In this document: positions 1 through 8,345 of the stretch, one piece after another | Position numbering within the stretch: position 1 is the first letter of the stretch | How the letters are laid out: each line of letters begins with the position of its first letter | Source of the DNA: Sphingomonas pruni NBRC 15498 | GTDB taxonomy: Bacteria; Pseudomonadota; Alphaproteobacteria; Sphingomonadales; Sphingomonadaceae | NCBI RefSeq assembly: GCF_001598455.1 | Contig: NZ_BCYZ01000045.1 | Coordinates: 1-36,422, forward strand | Length of the DNA: 36,422 bases | Direction of reading: 5' to 3' | Notes under the pieces: generated by a model | What the model saw: the letters and a program-made list of their open reading frames with translations, nothing else | Told to the model about the DNA's origin: nothing | Database searches by the model: none | Translations under genes and position numbers: made by a program

Positions 1-30
1 GAGGCGAGAATATTGTCCTCACCCTTCCCA

Positions 31-77
31 CTCGGCTGCGCCGAGCGGGCCCCTTCCCTCTCCCGATGGGAGAGGGA
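31..77 (-). terminator. Tandem hairpins downstream of the CoA-ester lyase gene
   Basis: Two perfect stem-loops lie just past the stop codon of the - strand lyase gene. One has 6-bp arms at 31-36 and 40-45 with a TGC loop. The other has 10-bp arms at 55-64 and 68-77 with a GAT loop. Neither is followed by a clear T-run on the - strand, so they may be a REP-like spacer as well as, or instead of, a terminator. Confidence 0.5.
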
Positions 78-94
78 GCCTGGAGTAAAGCCCA

Positions 95-940
95 TCACGC
101 GGTGCCCTCGTTTCCATCCGCCCGTCGCACGGCCTCGCGCGCCGCCGCGACCGCGGGAGCGTCGGCCATAGCGCCTTCGAACAGAAACGCCCCATGTCCG
201 CGCGTGCCCGCCTCGCCCGCCGCCGCCAACAGGCGCCGGGCGCGCGCCACATCCTCGCCCGTGTCGAACAAGGCATTGGCGATCGTCACCTGGCGCGGGT
301 GGATGCAGCTCTTGCCCGGATAGCCCAGGCTGCGCGCGAGTTCGGCCTCGGCACGGAATCCATCGTCGTCGGCGAGATCGGGCCAGGCCCCGTCGAACGC
401 GAAGCGCTCGGCCTCCCCGGCCGCCAGCCGGATCGACCACAAGGCGGTCTGCACATGGCGCAAGTCGCGTCTATCCACACCGAGCGACGCGAAGAGATCG
501 TTGAGGCCGACCTGCAGCCCGATCACGCGGGGATGGGCGCCGGCAATCCCCGCGGCCTGGGAAATCCCGCGCGGGGTTTCGATATTGACCAGCAAGTCGG
601 CCGCGATGCCGGCCGACTCCATCTGCACGGCGACCATCCGCACCGCGGCCGGCGAGCTGGCCTTGGGAAGGTTGACGCAATCGACGCGGATACCGGCCAG
701 CGCCGCCAGGTCATCGGCGAAAAAAGGACTGTCGAGCGCGTTGATCCGGACGATCATGCGTTTGCCCGACGACGCGACGGCGTCCGAGCGCAACCATTCG
801 ACCAGCCGCGATCGTGCCGCCGCCTTGTCACCCTCGGGCACCGCGTCCTCGAGATCGAACGACAGCGCGTCGGCATCTCCCGCCAACGCCTTGGCAAAGA
901 ATTCGGGTCGCGAGCACGGCACGAACAACTTGCTGCGCAT
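95..940 (-). CDS. HpcH/HpaI-family CoA-ester lyase (CitE / malyl-CoA lyase-like)
   Basis: A 281-residue protein of the HpcH/HpaI aldolase/CitE superfamily, cytoplasmic TIM-barrel lyases that cleave a 3-hydroxyacyl-CoA into acetyl-CoA (or propionyl-CoA) and an oxo-acid. Visible signatures are the N-terminal KLFVP and SFDLEDAVP segments, the substrate-binding Arg65 in VRIN, and the Mg-binding pair Glu121 (IETPRG) and Asp148 (GLNDL). The C-terminal GKSCIHPRQ motif is also present. The open frame extends further upstream, but ATG at 940 is chosen because GGGAGG lies just before it and the family normally starts near KLFVP. It is divergent from the TonB receptor operon, which ends in a CoA-transferase, so the two may act in sequence: transferase makes the thioester, lyase cleaves it. 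The family is clear; the acyl-CoA substrate (malyl, citramalyl or HMG-like) cannot be told from sequence. Confidence 0.9.
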   Translation of the reverse strand: MRSKLFVPCSRPEFFAKALAGDADALSFDLEDAVPEGDKAAARSRLVEWLRSDAVASSGKRMIVRINALDSPFFADDLAALAGIRVDCVNLPKASSPAAVRMVAVQMESAGIAADLLVNIETPRGISQAAGIAGAHPRVIGLQVGLNDLFASLGVDRRDLRHVQTALWSIRLAAGEAERFAFDGAWPDLADDDGFRAEAELARSLGYPGKSCIHPRQVTIANALFDTGEDVARARRLLAAAGEAGTRGHGAFLFEGAMADAPAVAAAREAVRRADGNEGTA

Positions 941-1182
941 CGCAGCTCCCTCCCATGTCGCCGCATCTTGCATGATGCGGTCGACCGGTCTGTAGCGCGG
1001 GAATAGCGCAGCGTTGCTGCGTTCACAGCACAGGAAAAGCGTTGTCTCACCGCCCCGAAGCGTAGCCAGCCTTGGGTCGGCTAACCACAGAAAATCTTGG
1101 GTGTGAACGCAGCACTCTGCCGCTTTTGCGTGCCTCGGCGTCGCTTTAGGCTGCTGAAAAAATACGTCGGGGAGGATTTCGA

Positions 1183-3405
1183 ATGAACGATCATGCGCGT
1201 CTGACGCTTGCCGCCGCTCTGCTGTCGAGCGTCGCTTTGCCGGCCTTTGCCCAGGCCGATCCCGCCACATCGGCTGAACCGCAGAACGCGGCCGCGCCGG
1301 TCGGCGACGGCCAGACCAGCAGCCAACAGGAAAGCGCGGAGGATCGTGGCGAGATCATCGTCACCGGCAGCCGCACGCCCAAATCGGTCGACAAGATCGC
1401 CGGCGCGGTCACCGTCATCACGCCTGCCGAGGTGCAACGCTCGCTCACCATCACCGAGGACGCCACCGCGATCCTTGCGCGCACCGTGCCCGGCTATTCG
1501 GAATCGAACCAAACGCTTAACACGCTGGGTGAGACGTTCCGCGGACGCACGGCGCTGTATCTGTTCGACGGCATTCCGCAATCGACCCCGTTGCGCGACG
1601 GCAGCCGTAACGCGACCTTCACCGACATGGCGACGATCGAGCGTATCGAGGTGATCGGCGGCGCCTCGGCGGCCGAAGGCGTCGGCGCCGCCGGCGGCAT
1701 CATCAACTATATCTCGAAGCGCGCCACCCAGGAGGGCACGCATTTCGGCGTCACCGCCCGCTTCGGCACACAGTTCCGCGACGACAGTTCTCAATGGAAG
1801 ATCGGCGCCACAATCGCCCATAAATCCGACGGCATCGATATCTTCGCCGCCGGATCGTTCCTGTCGCGCGGTATCACCTACGATGCCAATGGTCGCCGTA
1901 TCGGCCTCAGCGCGTCGAGCTCGCTCGCCGACTCGAAGCAATATGACGCCTTCCTCAAGATCGGCCACGATTTCGGCGACAACGGTTCGCAGCGCATCGA
2001 GGCGGAGGCCAGCTTCTTCTACCTCAAGGCGAACGGCAATTATCACTATGTCGCCGGCGTCCGCCCCCCGGCCGGCACCGACCAGACCACGGGTATTCCC
2101 GATACCGCCCAGCCGGGTCCGCCGACCGACCCGCTCACCGGTCAGTTGCTGTTCAAGCCCGATTTCAACCGCTTCCAGCAATATGCGCTGAATTACACCA
2201 ACACCAATCTGCTCGGTGGCAATGTTGCCGTCACCGGCTATTACGCCAAGCAGGAGATGCGCTTCCCGGGCGACAACGGCATCGATAAGCAGGATCCTCG
2301 CATCTCGACCGGCGTGATCTTCGACCAGTCGGAAATCCTGTCGAAGAAATACGGCCTGCGCACGTCGGACACCTACAAGGACTTGCTGACCAAGGGCTTT
2401 GAGCTGCGTTTCGGTATTGACCTCGTCCACGACCAGACCCAGCAATATCTCGCCGTCACCAACCGCGTCTGGGTGCCGCCGATGAATTATACCGGCATCG
2501 AACCCTATGCACAGCTCAGCTACGATATCGGTCCGGTCACGCTGAGCGGCGGCTGGCGCCATGAGGACGGCCGCGTGAAGATCGCCGATTATACGACGAC
2601 CTATTACCGCAAGAGCGTCTTCGTGAAGGGCGGCACGCTCAAATATAATAGCGACCTGTTCAACGCTGGCATCATCGGACGCCTGGGTTCTGGCTTCTCC
2701 GCCTTCGCAACCTATAGCGAGGGTTTCTCACTGCCCAACGTCGGCATCCCGCTGCGCAACGTCAGCACACCCGGCAACAGCGTCGAGTCGATCATCGGGC
2801 TCCAGGCGGTGATCTTCAAGAACAAGGAGATCGGCTTCAACTGGCGCGGCCGGATCGGCAATTTTGGCATTTCCTATTATCAATCGAGGTCGGCCGACGG
2901 CTCGACCTATGCGGTTGACCCGGTGACCAGGGACTATGTCCTCAATCGCCGCCCGATTCATATCTTCGGCTTCGACGTGAATGGCGAGCTGCGCCCGACC
3001 AAGGATTTGCGCCTGAACGTCGTCTACAGCCACGTCGTCGGCAAGACCTCGGCCGCCAATGGCGTGGCCAGCCCGGTCGAAACACCGCTCGGCGTGCTCA
3101 ACATCGCGCCCGACAAGCTGACCGCGACGGCGACATGGCAGTTCATCCCGACGGCGTCGGTGTCGCTCGGGTCGACGAGCTATTTCAGCCGCCGCCTGCC
3201 GGCGATCAACGAATATACCAAGGGCTATACGCTTTTCGACCTGACGGCGAACGTCAAGGCGGGCAATGTCGGCACCTTCTCGCTCGGCGTGGAGAATCTG
3301 TTCAACCGGTTCTACTTCCTGAGTTCGTCGCAGATCGATATCTACCAGAACTACTTCGCGGGTCGCGGACGGACGGTTTCGTTGACGTTCCACCGCGACT
3401 TCTGA
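1183..3405 (+). CDS. TonB-dependent outer-membrane receptor
   Basis: A 740-residue outer-membrane receptor. A signal peptide ends near the AFAQA site around residue 25, followed by a low-complexity linker and a TonB-box-like segment (GEIIVTGSR). The plug domain (about residues 50-185) contains YLFDGIP and IERIEVIGG, and the 22-strand barrel ends in aromatic Phe (TFHRDF). ATG at 1183 has GGAGG at 1171-1175. It is first in a six-gene operon with a kinase, glycosidase, esterase and CoA-transferase, which suggests it imports a carbohydrate-containing compound rather than a siderophore. The plug itself resembles the general catecholate/carbohydrate type and does not name the ligand. The lyase gene is divergent, with about 240 bp between, where the operon promoter should lie. 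Confidence 0.95.
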   Translation: MNDHARLTLAAALLSSVALPAFAQADPATSAEPQNAAAPVGDGQTSSQQESAEDRGEIIVTGSRTPKSVDKIAGAVTVITPAEVQRSLTITEDATAILARTVPGYSESNQTLNTLGETFRGRTALYLFDGIPQSTPLRDGSRNATFTDMATIERIEVIGGASAAEGVGAAGGIINYISKRATQEGTHFGVTARFGTQFRDDSSQWKIGATIAHKSDGIDIFAAGSFLSRGITYDANGRRIGLSASSSLADSKQYDAFLKIGHDFGDNGSQRIEAEASFFYLKANGNYHYVAGVRPPAGTDQTTGIPDTAQPGPPTDPLTGQLLFKPDFNRFQQYALNYTNTNLLGGNVAVTGYYAKQEMRFPGDNGIDKQDPRISTGVIFDQSEILSKKYGLRTSDTYKDLLTKGFELRFGIDLVHDQTQQYLAVTNRVWVPPMNYTGIEPYAQLSYDIGPVTLSGGWRHEDGRVKIADYTTTYYRKSVFVKGGTLKYNSDLFNAGIIGRLGSGFSAFATYSEGFSLPNVGIPLRNVSTPGNSVESIIGLQAVIFKNKEIGFNWRGRIGNFGISYYQSRSADGSTYAVDPVTRDYVLNRRPIHIFGFDVNGELRPTKDLRLNVVYSHVVGKTSAANGVASPVETPLGVLNIAPDKLTATATWQFIPTASVSLGSTSYFSRRLPAINEYTKGYTLFDLTANVKAGNVGTFSLGVENLFNRFYFLSSSQIDIYQNYFAGRGRTVSLTFHRDF

Positions 3406-3417
3406 ACCGAGGGGGCC

Positions 3418-4371
3418 GTGGGCGATCGATCCGAGTCACGCGTGCTGGTCGCCGGCTCCGCCAATGCCGATTTCGTCGTTCGAGCCGCCCGCATCCCCGC
3501 GGCCGGCGAGACGGTGCTCGGCGGCGATCTGGCGATCTTTCCCGGCGGCAAGGGCGCCAACCAGGCGGTCGCCGCTGCCCGCGCCGGCGGCGTCGCCACC
3601 AGAATGGTCGCGGCGATGGGCGATGACGATCCCGCACGGCTGATCGCGGCGTCGCTGGCCGGCGCCGGTGTCGCGCTCGACATCCGGCGCTCGGCGCGAT
3701 CGACCGGGGCGGCGCTGATCACCGTGTCCGACGCCGGCGAGAATGCGATCACCGTCGCGCCCGGCGCCAATTCGGATCTCGGCCCCGACGACCTGCCCGA
3801 TCTCGACGGCATATCGTGGCTGGTGATGCAGCTCGAAACGCCGCTCAATACGGTCGCGGCCTTCGCCCGCGCGGCACGCGATCGCGCAACCAAGGTATTG
3901 CTCAACGCAGCACCGGCGCGTGCCCTCCCTGCCGACCTGCTCGCGGTGGTCGACCTGCTGGTCGTGAACGAGGACGAGCTTGGCATGCTCGTCGGAACCG
4001 AAGGATCGCTCGCCGAGCGGCTTGCGCGCACCGGGGTCGCCATCACCGTCGTAACGCTGGGTGGCCGCGGCGCCTGTGCGCGTGTCGGCCAGGACTATGC
4101 GCTCCAACCCGCCTTCGCCGTCACACCGGTCGACACCACCGCCGCCGGCGACACCTTTTGCGGCGTGCTTGCCGCCGGCCTGGCGGAGGGCCTCGACCTG
4201 CCGGCCGCTTTGGCTCGCGCCGGGGCGGCCGCAGCGCTCGCCACCACGAAAGCAGGCGCGCAATCGTCCATCCCGTCGCGCACTGAACTGGACGCCTTCA
4301 TCGCCGGCGCGCACCAGCATGGTCAGGACGCCCTCGCCACTTATTGTGGCCTGGCCGCGGCAGCGATTTGA
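3418..4371 (+). CDS. PfkB-family sugar kinase, ribokinase-like
   Basis: A 317-residue ATP-dependent carbohydrate kinase of the PfkB/ribokinase family. The N-terminal substrate-binding motif (AGSANADFV) and the GGKGANQAVAAARAG signature (about residues 43-58) are present. The NEDE motif lies near residue 184 and the anion-hole/catalytic motif DTTAAGDTFCG near 239-249, with Asp245 as the expected base. Start is GTG at 3418, preceded closely by a G-rich ribosome site at 3411-3416, 12 nt after the receptor stop. The best family fit is ribokinase, but other pentoses or deoxy-sugars are possible. In this operon it probably phosphorylates the monosaccharide released by the downstream GH127-type enzyme. 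Confidence 0.88.
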   Translation: MGDRSESRVLVAGSANADFVVRAARIPAAGETVLGGDLAIFPGGKGANQAVAAARAGGVATRMVAAMGDDDPARLIAASLAGAGVALDIRRSARSTGAALITVSDAGENAITVAPGANSDLGPDDLPDLDGISWLVMQLETPLNTVAAFARAARDRATKVLLNAAPARALPADLLAVVDLLVVNEDELGMLVGTEGSLAERLARTGVAITVVTLGGRGACARVGQDYALQPAFAVTPVDTTAAGDTFCGVLAAGLAEGLDLPAALARAGAAAALATTKAGAQSSIPSRTELDAFIAGAHQHGQDALATYCGLAAAAI

Positions 4372-4381
4372 AGAAAGCCCC

Positions 4382-6526
4382 ATGACCAACCCGATCCGCA
4401 CCACCAGCGACGTCAAATTCTCCCACGCGCTCACCGGTCCCTATCTGCCAACGCCGGGCAAGGTGCCCGGCTGGCCGTTCCAGGAAATGGGCCGCTGGAA
4501 GATCGACGCCGACGGTGCCGCCGACGAATGGGTGCAGGGGCTGATCGAATGGCGCCGCGAACATCTGATCCGCATCGGCTTCGATGACGCGCTCTATCGC
4601 CGCCCCGAACTGCAATGGTCGCAGGCGAATTTCGTCCATCACCTGCTGATGGTCGAGGATCGCTATTTCTACGAGCCCGACGCCGGCCGCTATACCGTCG
4701 ACCGGTATCTCGACGATCTCGAGGCGCGGCTCGGCACGATCGACAGCGTGCTCCTCTGGTACATCTATCCCAATATCGGCATCGACGACCGCAGCCAGTT
4801 CGACCTGGTCGACGCGCTGCCCGGTGGGATCGAGGGATTGAAGCAGGCGGTCGCCGATTTCCATCGCCGCGGGGTCAAGGTGTTCCTGCCGACCATGCCG
4901 TGGGACAATGGCACGCGACCGGGCGATGCGCCCGATTGGGACCGCATGGCGGCGATCGTCGCCGCGACCGGCGCCGACGGCGTCAACGGCGACACCTATA
5001 GCGGCGTGCCGCTCGCCTTCCACAAAGCGTGCGAGGCGGCGGGCGGCGCGGTCGTGCTCCAGCCCGAGACGACGGCGCAGGCCGGCGACCATATCCTCAG
5101 CTGGAACCTGCAAAGCTGGACCAAGCGCGTCCCCGACGAGAGCATTCCGACGGTGCTCAAACTCAAATGGCTCGAGCCCAGGCACATCATCAATATCGAG
5201 AACCGCTGGAGCCGCGCGCGGACCAACGACCTGCAGCACGCCTTTTTCAACGGCGTCGGTTACGTCGCCTGGGAGAATGTGTTCGGCTTCGTCAATCAAT
5301 TCACTCCGCGCGACGCAGAGACGCTGCGCCGGGTGGCGATGGTCCAGCGCTTCTTCGCGCCGCTGATCGTCAGCCCCGACTGGCGGCCGTACGAGCGGAC
5401 GTTGCAGGCCGGAATCTTCGCCAGCCGCTTCCCCGGCGCCGGTCGGACCTTATGGACGCTGATCAACCGCGCCGAATACGCCGTTGATGGCGAGCAGCTT
5501 GCGGTGCCGCACAAGGCCGGGACGCGCTATCTCGATGTCTGGAACGGCGTCGCGCTCGATCCGCGGATCGACGGCGACCGCGCGGTCCTGACGCTCGACA
5601 TTGCCGGGCGCGGTTTCGGCGCGATCCTCGCCCTCGCGGAGGGCGAGACCGTCGCCGCTCTCGACGCCTTCCTGGCCGAGATGCACGCTCGCGCCGCCAC
5701 GCCGCTCGCCTCGATCCCGGCGAGCTGGAGTTCGGCCAAGCAGGAACTCGTGCCGATCGCGCCGACCGCTCGCCATACCGACGCGCCCGAGGGCATGGTG
5801 GCGATTCCGGCCGGCGAGTTCAACTTCACGGTGTACGGAATCGAGATCGAGGGCTACGCCGCCGACGGCGTCGACGTGCAATATCCCTGGGAAGACAGTC
5901 CGCGCCGCCATCATCGCCGCCGCATGGCGATCGACGCCTTCTGGATCGACCGTTTTCCGGTGACCAACGCCCAGTTCAAGACCTTCCTCGACGCCAGCGG
6001 CTACGCCCCTGCCGACGACCGCAATTTCCTGCGCCATTGGCAGGACGGCGCACCGCCCGCCGGATGGGAGAACAAGCCCGTCACCTGGGTCGCGATCGAG
6101 GATGCCCGTGCCTATGCCGACTGGGCGGGCAAGCGCCTGCCGCGCGAATGGGAATGGCAATATGCCGCCCAAGGGACCGACGGCCGATCCTTCCCCTGGG
6201 GCAATGAATGGGACGAGGCGGCGGTCCCCGCGCCGTCGCTCGACCGCGTGATGCCGGCGCCAGCCGATGTCGACGCGCATCCCGCCGGTGCGAGCCCGTT
6301 CGGCGTGATGGATCTGGTCGGCAACGTCTGGCAGTGGACCGACGAATATCTGGACGATCGCGTCCGTGCCGGTGTCCTGCGCGGCGGCAACGCCTATCAG
6401 CCGCAAACCTCGCACTGGTATTTCCCCCAGGCCTATCGGCTCGACGAGCATGGCAAGTTCCTGCTGATGGCGCCGGCCAAGGACCGCTCGGCCGGGATCG
6501 GATTCCGTTGTGCCGCCGATCGCTGA
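4382..6526 (+). CDS. Two-domain protein: unassigned N-terminal region plus SUMF1/FGE-like domain
   Basis: A 714-residue protein without a signal peptide. Residues about 85-360 read like a glycosidase-type (beta/alpha) barrel: LLWYIYPNIG, VKVFLPTMPW, GADGVNGDTY, VVLQPETTAQ and YVAWENVFGF follow the beta-strand/loop rhythm of such barrels, with Asp204, Glu229 and Glu299 as candidate active-site acids. Residues about 390-440 may be a small beta domain. Residues about 470-714 are a clear SUMF1/formylglycine-generating-enzyme-like domain (EGMVAIPAGEF, FWIDRFPVTNAQF, RLPREWEWQYAAQG, NVWQWTDE, GIGFRC). Only one Cys is seen in this domain, so the copper-binding cysteine pair of true FGE is absent. 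A binding or structural role is more likely than formylglycine synthesis. It starts 10 nt after the kinase, within the operon. The barrel assignment is inference; the SUMF1 domain is confident. Confidence 0.78.
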   Translation: MTNPIRTTSDVKFSHALTGPYLPTPGKVPGWPFQEMGRWKIDADGAADEWVQGLIEWRREHLIRIGFDDALYRRPELQWSQANFVHHLLMVEDRYFYEPDAGRYTVDRYLDDLEARLGTIDSVLLWYIYPNIGIDDRSQFDLVDALPGGIEGLKQAVADFHRRGVKVFLPTMPWDNGTRPGDAPDWDRMAAIVAATGADGVNGDTYSGVPLAFHKACEAAGGAVVLQPETTAQAGDHILSWNLQSWTKRVPDESIPTVLKLKWLEPRHIINIENRWSRARTNDLQHAFFNGVGYVAWENVFGFVNQFTPRDAETLRRVAMVQRFFAPLIVSPDWRPYERTLQAGIFASRFPGAGRTLWTLINRAEYAVDGEQLAVPHKAGTRYLDVWNGVALDPRIDGDRAVLTLDIAGRGFGAILALAEGETVAALDAFLAEMHARAATPLASIPASWSSAKQELVPIAPTARHTDAPEGMVAIPAGEFNFTVYGIEIEGYAADGVDVQYPWEDSPRRHHRRRMAIDAFWIDRFPVTNAQFKTFLDASGYAPADDRNFLRHWQDGAPPAGWENKPVTWVAIEDARAYADWAGKRLPREWEWQYAAQGTDGRSFPWGNEWDEAAVPAPSLDRVMPAPADVDAHPAGASPFGVMDLVGNVWQWTDEYLDDRVRAGVLRGGNAYQPQTSHWYFPQAYRLDEHGKFLLMAPAKDRSAGIGFRCAADR

Positions 6527-6533
6527 ACCGGCA

Positions 6534-8345
6534 ATGCGGCTCGCACCGCTCGGCGCGGTGACGCTGGGCGGGCTGCTCGGCGAGGCGGTGGAGGCCAATC
6601 GCAAGGGCAGGCTCTCGCACTTCATCACAGACGAGCATAGTCCGGCGATCGCCCTGTTCGCGCCCGAGACCGTCGCTGGCGACGAGGAAGGCGATTGGTA
6701 TGGCGAGCATGCCGGCAAATGGCTGGTCGCCGCGACGCGCGCGGCCGTGCGCGCCGGCGACGATGCGCTGCTCGCGCGCGTGGTGCGCGTCGCCGATTAT
6801 CTGATCGAGCACCAGGATGCCGACGGCTATCTCGGCAATTACGCGCCGCCGCGCCGTTTCATGGTGAAGCAGCCGCCCAAGCCGGTGACATGGGACGGAG
6901 CGCCGGCGCTGCGCACCTGGGACATCTGGACGCATTCCTATCTGATCCTGGGGCTGCTCGAATTGTGGAAAGCGGTCGGCGAGGATCGCTACCTGACGGC
7001 GGCGCGAAAGGTCGGCGACCTTTGCTGGCGGACGTTGGACGCTAAAGGGATCGCGATCACCGATCTCGGCAATCATTTCGGCCTGTCGGCCACCGTTTTG
7101 ATCGATCCGGCGGTCGAGCTCTATTTCGCGACCGGCGAGCAACGCTATCTCGACCTTGCGCGATTGGTGATCGACCAAGTCGAGCAGGAGCCGCGCAATC
7201 GGTTGCTGAGCATGGCACTGGCCGGCGCCGACCCGTCGGAGATCGCCACCGGCAAGGCCTATCAATTGCTGTGGAATCTGGTCGGCCTCGCCAAGCTTTA
7301 CCGCGCGACGGGTGACGGCCGTTACCTCACCGCCGTCCGCAACATCTGGCACGCGGTGCGCGCGCATCATTTGACGCTTGGCGGCGGACCCTGGGGCGGG
7401 GTCGCGCACCGTTCGCGCGAGGTATTCAACCCCGCCAGCGTATTCAGTCCCGAAGCCTATGTCGAAACCTGCTCGACCATGGCCTGGATTCAGCTCAATC
7501 GTGAATTGCTGACGATCCTGGGCGACGCCGCCTTCGCGCAGGAAATCGAGCGCAGCGCCTATAACGACCTGCTCGGCGCCCAGGCGCCCGACGGCGAGGA
7601 TTGGTGCTATTATTCCTTCCCCAACGGCCGGCGCACCCACACGACCTATTGGCGCTGCTGCAAGTCGAGCGGGGCAATGGCACTCGAGGAGCTGTCCGCG
7701 ATCGCCTATGGCGTGACCGCGGATGGCGCGGTGGCGATCAACCTGCTGGGCCCATCCGACGCCGAGATCGTCCTGCCGGCCCTCGGCGCGGTGCACCTCC
7801 GCCAGCGGGCCGCCTATCCGTTCGAAGGGCCGATCACGATCGAGGTCCTACTCGCTGCCCCCGCCCGGTTCGCGGTCGATGTCCGCATTCCCGATTGGGC
7901 CGAGCACGCGGTGCTGCGCGTCGGCGAAGAGAGATTCGCGGCGACCGCGGGCAGATATGCCCGGATCGAGCGGGAATGGGCGCCCGGTGAGGTCATCACG
8001 CTCGATCTGCCGATGCCGGTCGCGGTGCATCGCGCGACGCAGCGCAATGTCCAGGAATCGCTCGCACCGGGCAACGTACCGGTGGCGCAGGAAGTCATGC
8101 GGTACGACTTCATCGCGGTAACGCGCGGCCCGCTCGCTTATGCGACGGGGCTGGTCGATGGCTTCAAGCGCGGCGAAACGGTGCGGTTCGCGCGCGAGCC
8201 GGTCGCGGTGGCGGATGGCGAGACGATCCGCTTGGAGGCCGAAGGCCGCGCGCCGATCGTCTTCGAGCCCTGGTACCGAGCAGGCGGGCGGCAAGACGGT
8301 GTCTGGCGGTTGACCTGGCTCGGGCTGGCCGAGGCGGACGCGTGA
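6534..8345 (+). CDS. GH127-family glycoside hydrolase (beta-L-arabinofuranosidase-like)
   Basis: A 603-residue (alpha/alpha)6-barrel glycosidase related to DUF1680/GH127. The family's zinc/cysteine active site is intact: Glu311 and Cys313 in VETCSTMAW, and the adjacent Cys375-Cys376 in WRCCKSSG, matching the Glu-x-Cys and Cys-Cys ligands of beta-L-arabinofuranosidase, where one of the paired cysteines is the nucleophile. Upstream signatures GKWLVAATRA and QDADGYLGNY also fit. No signal peptide is seen, so it is predicted to be cytoplasmic. ATG at 6534 is chosen because MRLAPLGAVTLGG resembles the usual family start; an in-frame GTG at 6510 would overlap the preceding gene by 17 nt. The downstream esterase gene overlaps by 4 nt. 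The substrate could be beta-L-arabinofuranosides or another sugar, because the family has diversified. Confidence 0.88.
   Translation: MRLAPLGAVTLGGLLGEAVEANRKGRLSHFITDEHSPAIALFAPETVAGDEEGDWYGEHAGKWLVAATRAAVRAGDDALLARVVRVADYLIEHQDADGYLGNYAPPRRFMVKQPPKPVTWDGAPALRTWDIWTHSYLILGLLELWKAVGEDRYLTAARKVGDLCWRTLDAKGIAITDLGNHFGLSATVLIDPAVELYFATGEQRYLDLARLVIDQVEQEPRNRLLSMALAGADPSEIATGKAYQLLWNLVGLAKLYRATGDGRYLTAVRNIWHAVRAHHLTLGGGPWGGVAHRSREVFNPASVFSPEAYVETCSTMAWIQLNRELLTILGDAAFAQEIERSAYNDLLGAQAPDGEDWCYYSFPNGRRTHTTYWRCCKSSGAMALEELSAIAYGVTADGAVAINLLGPSDAEIVLPALGAVHLRQRAAYPFEGPITIEVLLAAPARFAVDVRIPDWAEHAVLRVGEERFAATAGRYARIEREWAPGEVITLDLPMPVAVHRATQRNVQESLAPGNVPVAQEVMRYDFIAVTRGPLAYATGLVDGFKRGETVRFAREPVAVADGETIRLEAEGRAPIVFEPWYRAGGRQDGVWRLTWLGLAEADA

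Noticed and set aside
1081..2562. 493-codon - strand frame opposite the first TonB receptor
   Set aside because: The + strand receptor has full family motifs, a signal peptide and a ribosome site. The opposite frame is a GC-bias shadow.
5790..6526. SUMF1 domain as a true formylglycine-generating enzyme for a sulfatase
   Set aside because: Only one Cys is present in the domain, so the copper-binding Cys pair is absent, and no sulfatase gene is nearby.
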